Shown here: positions 34,873 to 45,428 of the stretch, piece after piece
Numbering within the stretch: the first letter of the stretch is position 1
How the letters are laid out: every line of letters starts with the position of its first letter
NCBI RefSeq assembly: GCF_030056705.1
Contig: NZ_JASHIC010000014.1
Coordinates: 143,373-207,372, forward strand
Source: Flectobacillus longus
GTDB lineage: Bacteria > Bacteroidota > Bacteroidia > Cytophagales > Spirosomataceae
Length of the DNA stretch: 64,000 bases
Direction of reading: 5' to 3'
Notes under the pieces: generated by a model
Told to the model about the DNA's origin: nothing
Databases searched by the model: none
What the model saw: only the letters and a program-made list of their open reading frames with translations
Program-made: the position numbers and the translations under genes

Positions 34873-35814
34873 ATGAACGTAATAAAAAGTACCAATTTCA
34901 ATTTTCCCAACCAAACGGGCTTTTACAAAGGTAAAGTAAGAGATGTATATTCGTTTGAAGACCTCCTTGTAATGGTGGCTTCTGACCGTATTTCTGCTTT
35001 TGATGTAGTGCTTCCAGAAGCGATTCCTTTTAAAGGACAGGTGTTGAACCAAATCGCTGAACATTTCTTGAAAGCTACGCAATCGATTGTTCCAAACTGG
35101 TTATTGGCAGTGCCAGATCCTAATGTAAGTGCGGGTCTAAAATGCGAAGCTTTTCCTGTTGAAATGGTCGTGCGTGGGTACTTAGCAGGTCATGCAGCAC
35201 GTACATACAAGTCAGGACTTCGTACACTTTGTGGAGTAACATTGCCTGAAGGATTGAAAGAAAACGACAAATTGCCTCAGCCAATTATTACACCAACCAC
35301 CAAAGCGCACGAAGGTCACGACGAAGATATTTCTCGTGAAGATATCCTTGCCAAAGGATTAGTGAGCGAGGAGGATTATGTTCAGTTAGAGCAATATACT
35401 TTGGCATTGTTTGAAAAAGGTACACAAATGGCAGCCGAACAAGGCTTGATTTTGGTGGATACCAAATATGAGTTCGGTAAAATCGACGGTAAAATTGTAT
35501 TGATTGACGAAATTCATACGCCTGATTCATCTCGTTATTTTTATGCGGACGGCTATGCAGAAAGACAAGCAAACGGTGAATCTCAAAAACAACTTTCAAA
35601 AGAATTTGTTCGTGAATGGTTGATTGCCAATAATTTTCAAGGAAAAGAAGGACAAACAGTACCTGAAATGACTCCTGAATGGGTAAATCAAATTTCAGAA
35701 CGATATATTGAGCTTTTTGAGAAAGTAACAGGCAAAGCTTTCGAAAAATCTGTTACTGATAATGTTCTAGAACGAGTTGAGAAAAATGTATTGACGTTCT
35801 TAGCAAATAGATAA
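34873..35814 (+). CDS. purC: phosphoribosylaminoimidazole-succinocarboxamide synthase
   Basis: Protein of 313 residues from the ATG at 34873 ([14 protein letters not shown]). It carries the SAICAR synthetase blocks: [66 protein letters not shown] and [13 protein letters not shown]. It catalyses the ATP-dependent joining of CAIR and aspartate in purine biosynthesis. The longer frame from 34813 is rejected because its first 20 codons come from the end of a repeat element. Length fits the longer PurC subfamily of Bacteroidota and yeast-like enzymes. It is monocistronic with a terminator at 35859. Other pur genes are not in the window. Confidence 0.95.
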   Translation: MNVIKSTNFNFPNQTGFYKGKVRDVYSFEDLLVMVASDRISAFDVVLPEAIPFKGQVLNQIAEHFLKATQSIVPNWLLAVPDPNVSAGLKCEAFPVEMVVRGYLAGHAARTYKSGLRTLCGVTLPEGLKENDKLPQPIITPTTKAHEGHDEDISREDILAKGLVSEEDYVQLEQYTLALFEKGTQMAAEQGLILVDTKYEFGKIDGKIVLIDEIHTPDSSRYFYADGYAERQANGESQKQLSKEFVREWLIANNFQGKEGQTVPEMTPEWVNQISERYIELFEKVTGKAFEKSVTDNVLERVEKNVLTFLANR

Positions 35815-35858
35815 TAGTTGCGAGAAATTTTAAAAATTTTAGTAATAAATTGTACTTG

Positions 35859-35887
35859 AATAAGCTCTTGTTTTGCAAGAGCTTATT
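35859..35887 (+). terminator. terminator after purC
   Basis: Hairpin with arms AATAAGCTCTTG and CAAGAGCTTATT around a short T-rich loop, 45 bp beyond the purC stop. The T run after it is short, so termination strength is uncertain. Confidence 0.65.
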
Positions 35888-36087
35888 TGTACTTATAAGT
35901 ACAAATATTTTTCGTGAAAATTACTAAATTGCACAGCATTTGCAGGTAGGTCATTCAAAGTGAACGTCTCAGAATAGACACTCGTTTTATGACACTTGTA
36001 CCTTCAAGCATACAAACTTCGGGCGAGTCCCTAAAGCATATTTAATTCCAAAAAAAATCTACTGCGATTATATAAAGTAGTAAAAAG

Positions 36088-36507
36088 ATGAATTTTAAGA
36101 TTGAAAAAAACGAGCAATACGCTCTTATCGAACTTAACGAAACAGCTTTAACTCAAGACAATTACGCTGATTTCGAAAACATTATCCGCCAACTTTTCCG
36201 TGCGGGATATGGTAACGTTATCGTGAATTTTGATGAAGTTACAGAATTGGATGGTCATGGCGTTTCGGTAATACGTAAAGGCAATAAAATCTGTTTAAAC
36301 GAGCTTGGCTTGTTCATCATTGTGACTAAAAATGATGAAATTATCGACCAATTAGATCGTGCCAAAATTGAAGATTTGACCATTATGCCAACAGTTCAGG
36401 AGGCAATTGATGCTGTTTTCTTAAACGAACTCGAAAATGATTTCCAATCAGAAGATGAAGATGAGTTTGGCGGTGGCGAATACAGTGAAAGCGAAGAAGA
36501 TTATTAA
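36088..36507 (+). CDS. STAS-domain protein with acidic tail
   Basis: Protein of 139 residues with a STAS fold as in anti-sigma factor antagonists: FKIEKNEQYALIELNE, the segment YGNVIVNFDEVTELDGHGVSVIRKGNKIC, and LGLFIIVTKNDEIIDQLDRAKI. At the position where SpoIIAA-like proteins have DSSG with a phosphorylatable Ser, this one reads LDGHGVS, so direct Ser phosphorylation is doubtful. The last 25 residues are strongly acidic (EDEDEFGGGEYSESEEDY). It is probably a soluble regulatory adaptor. No anti-sigma kinase is nearby, and rnz follows after a terminator. Confidence 0.82.
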   Translation: MNFKIEKNEQYALIELNETALTQDNYADFENIIRQLFRAGYGNVIVNFDEVTELDGHGVSVIRKGNKICLNELGLFIIVTKNDEIIDQLDRAKIEDLTIMPTVQEAIDAVFLNELENDFQSEDEDEFGGGEYSESEEDY

Positions 36508-36570
36508 TCAAATTGTATAAAACGAAGACTTAAAAGTATTCATCAAAGGATATTTTTCGGTTTTTCGAAC

Positions 36571-36612
36571 AAAAAAACCTTATTAGGCGTTAGTCTGATA
36601 AGGTTTTTTTTT
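36571..36612 (+). terminator. terminator after the STAS gene
   Basis: Arms AACCTTAT and ATAAGGTT with an A run before and a long T run after, the standard intrinsic terminator form. It lies between the STAS gene and rnz. Confidence 0.85.
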
Positions 36613-36665
36613 ATATTGAACCCTATTAATTATTTTGTTTACCAGTAATTTAAAATTATAACAAT

Positions 36666-37589
36666 TTGAGTTTCCATCTTACTATTCTAGGTACGGGTTC
36701 TGCCAACCCAGTAGTAACGCGTAATGCAACTTCCCACTTTTTGATGGTGGAACAAGAAGGGTATTTGTTTGATTGTGGAGAGGCTACCCAGACGCAATTA
36801 CTTCGTTTCAAACTCAAGGCCACTCGTATCAAATATATTTTTATTACTCACCTTCATGGCGACCATTTCTTTGGATTAATAGGTTTATTGTCAACACTTA
36901 ACATGCACCATAGAGTTGACGATTTGTATATCTATGGTCCCAAAGGTCTTGCTGAAGTGCTGACTCTTCAAATGAAATATTCGGATACACGTCTTAATTT
37001 TAAAGTGCATTTTGAGGAAACTCGTTCCGAAGAGTCCTACCTCTTAATGGAAAACGATTATGTGAAGGTCACCACAATTCCCTTGGTTCATCGTGTGCCA
37101 TGTTGTGGTTTTTTGATTGAAGAAAAAGAAAAACCACACAAAATTCTGAAGGAACTATTGCCATCACATATAAGTATTGAACAAATCAAATGCCTCAAAG
37201 ATGGACAAGATGTGCTAGATGATAATGGCGAAGTACTATATTCATGTGACTATTACACCAGCAAAGGCCCTGCGCCAGATAGTTATGCTTTTTGTACTGA
37301 TACGGCTTATCACCCTGCTATTTTGCCAATTATCAAAGGGGTCAAATTACTTTATCACGAAACCACCTTTTTACATGAATTGGTAGAAAGAGCTAAGGAA
37401 ACATGCCATTCTACCGCTTATCAAGCTGGGCAAATTGCTAAGGAAGCTGGTGTGAAAAACTTATTGATAGGACATTTCTCGTCTAGATACAAAGACCTTA
37501 CTCCATTTATAGATGAAGCAAAACAAGTTTTTCGCAATACTATACTTGGAGAAGATGGAATGTCGATAGACTTTAGAGATTTGGTATGA
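36666..37589 (+). CDS. rnz: ribonuclease Z
   Basis: Protein of 307 residues, length typical of bacterial RNase Z. N-terminal LTILGTGSANPV leads into the metallo-beta-lactamase core with FITHLHGDHFFGL (HxHxDH metal site) and the family segments VTTIPLVHRVPCCGFLI, FCTDTAYHPAI, LYHETTF and LIGHFSSRYKD. It cleaves the 3' trailer of tRNA precursors that lack an encoded CCA, binding two zinc ions in the cytosol. The conserved N-terminus requires the TTG at 36666 as start, because no ATG precedes it in frame and the next Met is inside the fold. Two tRNAs in this window lack an encoded CCA, which fits the need for this enzyme. Confidence 0.93.
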   Translation: MSFHLTILGTGSANPVVTRNATSHFLMVEQEGYLFDCGEATQTQLLRFKLKATRIKYIFITHLHGDHFFGLIGLLSTLNMHHRVDDLYIYGPKGLAEVLTLQMKYSDTRLNFKVHFEETRSEESYLLMENDYVKVTTIPLVHRVPCCGFLIEEKEKPHKILKELLPSHISIEQIKCLKDGQDVLDDNGEVLYSCDYYTSKGPAPDSYAFCTDTAYHPAILPIIKGVKLLYHETTFLHELVERAKETCHSTAYQAGQIAKEAGVKNLLIGHFSSRYKDLTPFIDEAKQVFRNTILGEDGMSIDFRDLV

Positions 37590-37600
37590 TTTAAAAATAA

Positions 37601-37629
37601 CGGCATTCGAAATTGTTATTCGAATGCCG
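37601..37629. terminator. hairpin between convergent rnz and the T9SS type B gene
   Basis: Perfect arms CGGCATTCGAA and TTCGAATGCCG around a 7-base loop, placed between two converging stops. T runs are weak, so it may act mainly as a barrier hairpin. Confidence 0.6.
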
Positions 37630-37641
37630 CTAATAGATACC

Positions 37642-39861
37642 TCATTTTAATACACTTATCCAACCTTTGAAATTTTGCCGTGTAAATTTTAAAAGGTAAT
37701 AATAATCCCCACTTACGATTTCATCGGCAAACCACTCAAATTTTCTATCATAAGACTGATACACTTGTTGTCCCCAACGATTAAATACTTGAATATATTC
37801 AAATTTGTCAAAGCATGAGTTTTCTGGAAGATTTGTAATCGTAAACGAATCATTTTTACCATCCCCATTAGGCGTAATGACGTTAGGCGGCGTAAATGTA
37901 TAGGCTGTTTCTTTGTTTTTGACTAAAACCGTGACTTTGGTCGTATCAAAACGCATGGGACTGCACGAATTATCCTCTGTTACGAAATTGATAACGAATG
38001 TTTTTTCTTTTTCCTGACCTAATAATTCGCAAGAAAGATTCCATTGAAATGGTGAAGTAAGTGAGGCTATCCCATTTTTATTACTCCAGATAATCCCAAC
38101 ACTTCCCAAATTAAATCCTTGTCCAATACCATAAAGCTGGATAGGGTCGCTGTCAGGATCTTTTGCATTCACATCAAAATTTAATGGTGTAGCATTTTCC
38201 CCATCCAATACAACCGTAATATTTTGGTCTTTTAAGGTTGTGCTCACGTGCGGTTTGTTCGAAACGATAGGAGTGGGCTTAAAGGCAATCGTTAAGGTAT
38301 CACTTTTACTTCTATTACAATATCTATCCGAAACTATAAAGTCGACCAAATAATCAGTCGTTCGAATCTGGTCACAAAGTGGTTTCCATGTAAAAGGCGA
38401 CTGGACATTTCCGACACCCGTACCACCATTGAAGGTAATACCTGCTTGTGACAATGTAAAACCTCGCCCTACTGCTCGTAGAGTTAATGAGTCTACATCA
38501 ACATCTTTACCGAAGATATTATACGAAAGAGTTGAGTTAATGGAAGCAGTCAATGTTTTACTGATAGCATCGGTGCTAATCACAGGTTTACTATTATCAC
38601 GAGGTTGACGGTACACTTTGACTGTGAGCGTATCACTCAAGGATTGCGGACAACCATTATCACTTGTGAATATTTGAAAGACTAAGGGTTTCCCATCAAA
38701 ACTTTGTGAACACTCATCCAGACAAATCTCTACTTTTAAGGTATCAGCTTTTGACAAAATATTGTAGGCTATAGGAATATTTGCAAAGCTCTTATCAGTA
38801 AAATTTTGCCCGACAACTTTTAAACGAATTTGCGTGTAAGGATTAGGGTCAGTAAAAAATAGCTCAAAACAGGCATTTTTTTGTGTATTTGGTATTCTTA
38901 CAATTTCATCTTTTCCTATTTTAGTTAAACTTCCTTTTAATTTAGCAAAACTAATAGGAGCATTATTCACGGGGCAGTCAACTACCTTCAATTGAAAATC
39001 TCGTAGCGCATAACCTATTCTTTTTCCCGCCCTGTATTCCTCCACTTTGACCGAAAAAACAAATAATCCCAATTGATTAGCAGTAACCGATAAGCGCCCT
39101 GTACGATTATTGACACTCAAGGCAGGATTACCCGGAATAGCATTACTATTTGAGTACCCAGATGCCCACGTAACATGAGGGTAATTAAAACTTCCTGTTG
39201 GAAATTGTGGGTTAGGAGATTGTACAGAGCTAAATCCAGCAAGTGGACTTACGATACTATATACTAGACTGTCTCCGTCTGCATCTGTAGCGCTAAAATC
39301 AAAATTAAATGGTCTATTGATACAAATATAGTCGCCTGATAAGTCTTTGAATTTTGGTGTTGAATTAATAAACTCTCTATTATTGGCAGAAATAGCAGGA
39401 AACTCTGTATAGAAAAGCGAGGAAGTACGTCCAGGGTTTATAATATTTGATATTACATCATTTCTACAACACCTATCCCATACGATGTAATACCCTTCAG
39501 GGTCATCGAAATTGACAGATAATAGTGTCACTAAAGTAGAATATTTGATAAGTTTAGTTCTAACGTTGCCATATTCAGAACAATCAGGATTGGTGTAGGG
39601 AATCTGTACGTTAGAGGCCATCGGCACAACAACATATCCCATCATTATATTATCTTTTTTTCTGAAAAAACCCAAAGTGACAGTTTGATCTAGTGCTCCA
39701 GGTTGTCCGTTGATTGCATCAAAATATAGATTCAAAGAGAGTTTGTGAGTGAAACCTTGGTCATTTATTCGTTGCAGATCAATATCTCCTCCCACAATGT
39801 GAGTTGCTCGCCCTTGTAAGTATCCCAACAGTAAAAAAACACATAGTAAAGCTTTCTTCAT
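37642..39861 (-). CDS. gliding-motility-associated C-terminal (T9SS type B) secreted protein
   Basis: Protein of 739 residues with a signal peptide (MKKALLCVFLLLGYLQGRA) followed by THIVGGDID, a start often seen in large Bacteroidota surface proteins. The centre holds cadherin/Ig-like repeats with DPDSD and SATDADGDSLVYSI turns that may bind calcium. The last 85 residues (PPNVITPNGDGKNDSFTI, FEYIQVFNRWGQQVYQS, WFADEIVSGDYYYLLKF) are the CHU_C type B sorting domain recognised by T9SS. Such proteins are exported across the outer membrane and often act in adhesion or gliding. The specific role here is unknown. It is monocistronic. Confidence 0.9.
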   Translation of the reverse strand: MKKALLCVFLLLGYLQGRATHIVGGDIDLQRINDQGFTHKLSLNLYFDAINGQPGALDQTVTLGFFRKKDNIMMGYVVVPMASNVQIPYTNPDCSEYGNVRTKLIKYSTLVTLLSVNFDDPEGYYIVWDRCCRNDVISNIINPGRTSSLFYTEFPAISANNREFINSTPKFKDLSGDYICINRPFNFDFSATDADGDSLVYSIVSPLAGFSSVQSPNPQFPTGSFNYPHVTWASGYSNSNAIPGNPALSVNNRTGRLSVTANQLGLFVFSVKVEEYRAGKRIGYALRDFQLKVVDCPVNNAPISFAKLKGSLTKIGKDEIVRIPNTQKNACFELFFTDPNPYTQIRLKVVGQNFTDKSFANIPIAYNILSKADTLKVEICLDECSQSFDGKPLVFQIFTSDNGCPQSLSDTLTVKVYRQPRDNSKPVISTDAISKTLTASINSTLSYNIFGKDVDVDSLTLRAVGRGFTLSQAGITFNGGTGVGNVQSPFTWKPLCDQIRTTDYLVDFIVSDRYCNRSKSDTLTIAFKPTPIVSNKPHVSTTLKDQNITVVLDGENATPLNFDVNAKDPDSDPIQLYGIGQGFNLGSVGIIWSNKNGIASLTSPFQWNLSCELLGQEKEKTFVINFVTEDNSCSPMRFDTTKVTVLVKNKETAYTFTPPNVITPNGDGKNDSFTITNLPENSCFDKFEYIQVFNRWGQQVYQSYDRKFEWFADEIVSGDYYYLLKFTRQNFKGWISVLK

Positions 39862-40785
39862 AAGTTGTTGTAGTTTCGAGTTAAATAAGACTAGGAATAA
39901 TGATAATGTAAGGTAAGCGATTGTAATATTCGAAGAGTTTGTGTAAATTACAAGTAATTTGTTGGATACAAAAACAATTCAACTATACGACAGTACGTAC
40001 ACTCGAAAGGTTGCTACTGTTTAGGTATTTTTTCTGATAAGTACTTGTTATTCCAGTTTTTAGCGATTCATTTTTTTCACTTCATCATTAGTGTCAATTC
40101 GTATTAAGTTACAAAACACTGACCTTTTATATTGAATAATTCCAGAATTTATTATAGGTAATAAAAATCAACTGATTGTTTATTTTGAAGATAAAAAATC
40201 ATTTAATCTATATGATTTGTAGATTAAATTTTAGGTATGAAAAAACATCAAAATCAGCCTAAAAAAGTGGATTTAATGGTATTCTTTGAAAAAAAAAGAA
40301 GGTTTTTTTTATAAAAATGTATATGTTTAAAAAATGACTATTTTGTGTTATTTTTTTGTAAAAATTTATAAAATAGGTTTGTATTTGAAGTGTAAACAAG
40401 GGTAATTCTGCTAAATTGATACAAATAGGTATTGTAAAATCGTGTTTTTGTAAAAATACTTATACGTTTGTGAATTGTATCTAACTAAGAATATTTTTTG
40501 CAAAAACTTGATTTTGTTCAATACAGATGATTATTCGGCAAAATGCTATTTTATCCAAATAATTTTTTGTATATCTTTGTAAAAGCGAAATAGAGTGAAG
40601 TATATATAGCCATAATCACAAAGAAAGGTCGGAGAATATTTTACGAAATAATTTTGATTTTGTCAATAAACCATCTAAAATATTTACAACTTTTCAAAAG
40701 AAGAAGGATAATAATACCACTATAATAAATAAAGGCTACCTAGAACAGGTTAAATTTTAAACTTAAAAAAACAAACCCCATTACC
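39862..40785. other. long gene-free upstream region of gltB
   Basis: 924 bp, strongly AT-rich with A and T runs. It holds the promoter of the T9SS type B gene at its left end and of gltB at its right end. No credible frame or RNA gene was seen; the longest small frame (ATG at 40237, 25 codons) is Lys-rich and not convincing. Confidence 0.5.
40572..40579 (+). promoter_or_regulatory. candidate -7 element for gltB
   Basis: TATCTTTG fits the Bacteroidota -7 consensus TAnnTTTG, with a T-rich -33 region about 20 bp upstream. It implies a gltB leader of roughly 200 bases. Sequence match only. Confidence 0.4.
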
Positions 40786-43700
40786 ATGACTAACTTTGAT
40801 AATCAAGGGTTGTATCGCAAGGAATTCGAACATGATGCTTGTGGTATCGGTTTCGTAGCGAACATGAAAGGTAGAAAGTCACACAAAGTAGTGGCTGATG
40901 CAATTCAAATGCTTATTCGCATGGACCACCGTGGAGCTTGTGGCTGCGACCCTAATTCTGGTGACGGTGCTGGTATTTTAGTACAAATTCCTCACGAATT
41001 CTTCCTTGAAGAGTGTACAAAACTTGGCATCGATTTGCCGGCCGCCTTAGATTATGGCGTCGGTATGGTTTTCTTTCCTAAAGATGAGACTACTCGTAAC
41101 GAGTGTAAGGAAATCATTGCACGAAAGGCTAGAAAGTTAGGTCTGGAAATTTTGGGTTATCGTATTGTCCCTTGCGACAATTCTGAAATTCAAGGTGCTG
41201 AATCTGGAAATACTGAGCCTCAAATGGAACAATTATTCATCAAACGTCCAACCGATCAAGATGAATTGACATTTGAGCGCAAATTATATGTTTTCCGTCA
41301 GTACACTGCAAGAGTAATCAACGAAACGGTGAAAGCTGTAGAAGGTAAATTCTACTATGCTTCGCTTTCGGCTCGCACTATCATTTACAAAGGTATGTTG
41401 ACTACAATGCAAGTACCTGGCTATTTTGATGATTTGCGTCGTGATGAGTTTACTTCTGCTTTGGCAATTGTTCACTCTCGTTTCTCTACAAATACATTCC
41501 CAGAATGGCGTTTGGCTCAGCCATTCCGCTACATGGGGCACAATGGTGAAATTAATACTGTAAAAGGTAACTCTTCTTGGATGCAGGCACAATCAGCGTT
41601 GTTTCAGTCTGATTTGTTTAGCAAAGAAGAAATGGAAATGATTTTGCCAGTTTGTCAATTAGGTCAGTCTGATTCGGCTGTTCTTGACAATGCAGTAGAA
41701 TTGTTAACATTGTCTGGTCGTTCATTACCTCACGTAATGATGATGTTGATTCCTGAAGCATGGGATGGCAACGAGCAGATTGAAGATTACAAACGTGATT
41801 TTTACGAATACCACGCTGCGTTAATGGAGCCTTGGGATGGTCCAGCTTCAATTTCTTTCACAGATGGTAAAATCATTGGTGCAACACTTGACCGTAACGG
41901 TTTACGTCCATCTCGTTTCTGGGTAACTAGCGACGATTTCGTAATCATGGCTTCTGAGGCAGGTGTATTGGATATTGACCAATCGACTGTTATCAAAAAA
42001 GGTCGTTTACAGCCAGGTAAAATGTTCATCGTTGATATGGAGCAAGGCCGTATCATTCCTGACGATGAATTGAAAGAAAAAATCTGTAAACAACAACCTT
42101 ACGGAGAGTGGTTGAAGGCCAACAAAATCAAAGTTGAAGACCTTCCTGCTGCTGGTGCCGAATACCGTGCTCCATTCGAAAGAGAATTATTGTTGCGTCA
42201 ACAAGTATTTGGCTTCACTACTGAAGATCTTCGTGTAGTATTGTCACAGATGATTGAGACTGGTAAAGAGGCATTAGGCTCAATGGGTGTAGATACTCCA
42301 TTGGCGATTTTGTCTGACCAAGCGCAACATTTATCATATTATTTCAAACAATTGTTTGCTCAAGTAACCAACCCTCCAATTGACCCTATCCGTGAACGTA
42401 CGGTAATGTCATTGTTGTCGGATATTGGTGGTTTGAAAAACTTGTTGAAAGAAACACCAGAACACTGTCGTCAAATCGAAATTCGTCAACCAGTATTAAC
42501 CAATGCTGAGATTGAGAAAATTCGTTGGATTGACCACAAAAACTTCCATACTAAATCGATTCATACAACTTTCAGAGCTAATGGCGAGAAAGGACAATTG
42601 AAACGTGCATTGGATAGAATTTGTCAATATGCCGAAGATGCAGTGGATGATGGCTACGCAATCTTGTTGTTGACCGACCGTGGTGTGGATAGCTCACACG
42701 CGCCAATTCCATCTTTGTTGGCTACAGCAGCGGTTCATCATCATTTGATTCGTAAAGGCAAACGTGCACAAGTTGGTCTTATCGTTGAGGCTGGTGACGT
42801 TTGGGAAACACATCACTTTGCTACTTTGATTGGTTTTGGTGCTTCGGCAGTAAACCCATACATGGCTTTCGAAACCATTCGTGGTATGAAAGACAAAGGT
42901 ATTTTGCAAGTAGATTACCCTTACGAAAAATTACAACAAAACTACATCAAAGCTGTAAATGGTGAGTTGTTGAAAATCTTCTCTAAAATGGGTATTTCAA
43001 CACTTCAATCTTACCAAGGTGCTCAAATCTTCGAAATCGTTGGTTTGGCAAAAGAAGTAGTTGATAAATATTTCTCTGGAGCTGTATCTCGTATTGGTGG
43101 TATCGATTTGGAAGGAATCCAAAAAGAAGCCCTAATCAAACATACAAATGGGTATCCTGAACAACCAGTAGCTAATCCAAAACTAGAAGTAGGTGGTGTG
43201 TACCAATGGAAACACCGTGGTGAAGCTCACTTGTTTAACCCTGAAACAATCCACTTATTACAACAATCTACTAAAACAAACAACTATCAGTTGTTTAAGA
43301 AGTACTCGAAGATTGTTGATGATCAGACTGAGAAAGCGATGACGCTTCGTGGATTGTTGAAATTCAAGAAAGGTACTCCAGTGCCAATCGAAGAGGTTGA
43401 GCCAATCGAAAATATCTTCAAGCGTTTTGCTACAGGAGCTATGTCGTTCGGATCTATTTCTTACGAAGCTCACACTACCTTGGCTATTGCCATGAACCGT
43501 ATTGGTGGTAAATCAAATACAGGTGAAGGTGGTGAAGACCCAATCCGTTTTGAGCCAATGGCAAACGGTGACTCGATGAACTCTGCTATCAAGCAAGTAG
43601 CATCTGGTCGTTTTGGTGTAACTGCTCACTATTTGACAAACGCACAAGAGCTACAAATCAAAATGGCTCAAGGCGCTAAGCCAGGTGAAGGTGGTCAGTT

Positions 43701-45354
43701 GCCAGGTCACAAAGTAGATGACTGGATTGGTAAAACTCGTCACTCAACGCCAGGTGTAGGTTTGATTTCGCCTCCTCCTCACCACGATATTTATTCAATT
43801 GAGGACTTAGCACAGTTGATTTTTGACCTTAAAAATGCAAACCGTGCTGCTCGTATCTCTGTGAAATTGGTATCAGAGGCAGGTGTAGGTACAATCGCTG
43901 CGGGTGTTGCTAAGGCACACGCTGACCATATCTTGATTGCAGGTCACGATGGAGGTACTGGTGCTTCGCCACTTTCTTCTATCCGTCACGCTGGTTTGCC
44001 TTGGGAACTTGGTTTGGCTGAAACTCACCAAACATTGGTTCGTAACAAATTGCGTGGTCGTGTGACTGTACAAACGGATGGTCAAATCAAAACAGGTCGT
44101 GATATTGCTATTGCAGCCTTGTTAGGTGCTGAAGAGTGGGGTGTAGCTACAGCGGCTCTTGTAACTGCTGGTTGTATCATGATGCGTAAATGCCACTTGA
44201 ATACTTGCCCAGTAGGGGTTGCTACTCAAGATCCTCGTTTGCGTGCTATGTACACAGGAGATCCTGACCACGTGGTGAATTTATTCTACTTCTTGGCTCA
44301 AGAATTCCGTGAAGTAATGGCTGAACTTGGCTTCCGTACCGTGAATGAAATGGTAGGTCAAGTGGATCGCCTAGAAATGAAAGAAAATATCCAACACTGG
44401 AAATACAAACATTTAGACCTTTCTCCAATCTTGTTCAAGCAACCAATGTCATTAGATGTTGCCTTGTACAAACAAGAAGAACAAGATCACGGTTTGGATG
44501 TACAAGTAGACTGGGATTTATTGAAAGTTGCTAAACCAGCCATTGAAAATCAAGAGAAAGTTTACGGTGAATTCGAAGTAATCAACGTAAACCGTACAAT
44601 TGGTACAATGCTTTCAAACGAAATTACGAAAGTATATGGGGCGAAAGGTTTACCAAATGATACAATTCATATCAAGTTTACAGGTACTGCTGGTCAGTCG
44701 TTCGGAGCATTCTCTGTGAATGGTATTACATTTGAATTAGAAGGTGATGCTAACGATTACATCGGTAAAGGTCTTTGTGGGGCAAAATTGATTGTTTATC
44801 CAAACAAGAAAGCGCCATTCAATCCTTCTGAAAACTCAGTAGTAGGTAACGTATCATTCTATGGTGCTACTTCAGGCGAAGCTTATTTACGTGGTATGGC
44901 TGGTGAGCGTTTCTGCGTACGTAACTCTGGTGCTAAAGTAGTGGTAGAAGGTATCGGTGACCACGGTTGCGAATATATGACTGGTGGATTGGTCGTGATT
45001 TTGGGCGATACTGGTCGTAACTTCGGAGCAGGTATGTCAGGTGGTGTAGCGTATGTGTTGAATGCTAAAGGTGATTTTGCTTCTAAAGTAAACCCTGAAA
45101 TGGTAGCTATCGAAGAATTGACTCAAGAAGATGAGGCAATCCTAAAACTATATGTTGAACAACACTTGCAATACACTAACTCAGATGTAGCTAAGGGAAT
45201 CTTAGATAACTGGTCTGAATCACTTGCACAATTTGTTAAAGTAATGCCACAAGACTTCAAAAAAGCACTTGCTTCTCGTAATGTTACAGTTGCAGAGGTT
45301 CTTGAAAATAAAGATGTGGTTTACAAAGACATCCAAGTTGAAATTGCTCACTAA
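40786..45354 (+). CDS. gltB: glutamate synthase large subunit
   Basis: Protein of 1522 residues, full length for the NADPH-type alpha subunit. The class II glutamine amidotransferase domain follows an 18-residue propeptide; after its removal Cys19 (HDACGIGFV) becomes the N-terminal nucleophile. The central and FMN-binding synthase domain follows, with GGKSNTGEGGEDP and GAKPGEGGQLPGHKV. Cys1130, Cys1136 and Cys1141 (C-x5-C-x4-C within CHLNTCPVG) hold the 3Fe-4S cluster. The GXGXG beta-helix domain ends the protein. It produces glutamate from glutamine and 2-oxoglutarate with electrons from GltD, whose gene follows 74 bp later in the same operon. It has clear codon preference for high expression compared with its neighbours. 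Confidence 0.97.
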   Translation: MTNFDNQGLYRKEFEHDACGIGFVANMKGRKSHKVVADAIQMLIRMDHRGACGCDPNSGDGAGILVQIPHEFFLEECTKLGIDLPAALDYGVGMVFFPKDETTRNECKEIIARKARKLGLEILGYRIVPCDNSEIQGAESGNTEPQMEQLFIKRPTDQDELTFERKLYVFRQYTARVINETVKAVEGKFYYASLSARTIIYKGMLTTMQVPGYFDDLRRDEFTSALAIVHSRFSTNTFPEWRLAQPFRYMGHNGEINTVKGNSSWMQAQSALFQSDLFSKEEMEMILPVCQLGQSDSAVLDNAVELLTLSGRSLPHVMMMLIPEAWDGNEQIEDYKRDFYEYHAALMEPWDGPASISFTDGKIIGATLDRNGLRPSRFWVTSDDFVIMASEAGVLDIDQSTVIKKGRLQPGKMFIVDMEQGRIIPDDELKEKICKQQPYGEWLKANKIKVEDLPAAGAEYRAPFERELLLRQQVFGFTTEDLRVVLSQMIETGKEALGSMGVDTPLAILSDQAQHLSYYFKQLFAQVTNPPIDPIRERTVMSLLSDIGGLKNLLKETPEHCRQIEIRQPVLTNAEIEKIRWIDHKNFHTKSIHTTFRANGEKGQLKRALDRICQYAEDAVDDGYAILLLTDRGVDSSHAPIPSLLATAAVHHHLIRKGKRAQVGLIVEAGDVWETHHFATLIGFGASAVNPYMAFETIRGMKDKGILQVDYPYEKLQQNYIKAVNGELLKIFSKMGISTLQSYQGAQIFEIVGLAKEVVDKYFSGAVSRIGGIDLEGIQKEALIKHTNGYPEQPVANPKLEVGGVYQWKHRGEAHLFNPETIHLLQQSTKTNNYQLFKKYSKIVDDQTEKAMTLRGLLKFKKGTPVPIEEVEPIENIFKRFATGAMSFGSISYEAHTTLAIAMNRIGGKSNTGEGGEDPIRFEPMANGDSMNSAIKQVASGRFGVTAHYLTNAQELQIKMAQGAKPGEGGQLPGHKVDDWIGKTRHSTPGVGLISPPPHHDIYSIEDLAQLIFDLKNANRAARISVKLVSEAGVGTIAAGVAKAHADHILIAGHDGGTGASPLSSIRHAGLPWELGLAETHQTLVRNKLRGRVTVQTDGQIKTGRDIAIAALLGAEEWGVATAALVTAGCIMMRKCHLNTCPVGVATQDPRLRAMYTGDPDHVVNLFYFLAQEFREVMAELGFRTVNEMVGQVDRLEMKENIQHWKYKHLDLSPILFKQPMSLDVALYKQEEQDHGLDVQVDWDLLKVAKPAIENQEKVYGEFEVINVNRTIGTMLSNEITKVYGAKGLPNDTIHIKFTGTAGQSFGAFSVNGITFELEGDANDYIGKGLCGAKLIVYPNKKAPFNPSENSVVGNVSFYGATSGEAYLRGMAGERFCVRNSGAKVVVEGIGDHGCEYMTGGLVVILGDTGRNFGAGMSGGVAYVLNAKGDFASKVNPEMVAIEELTQEDEAILKLYVEQHLQYTNSDVAKGILDNWSESLAQFVKVMPQDFKKALASRNVTVAEVLENKDVVYKDIQVEIAH

Positions 45355-45428
45355 TCCATTTTGAGAGTCTGAAAGTATTCTATGAATATTTTCAGACTTT
45401 TAAATCCTAAAATTTTCAAATTAAGACA

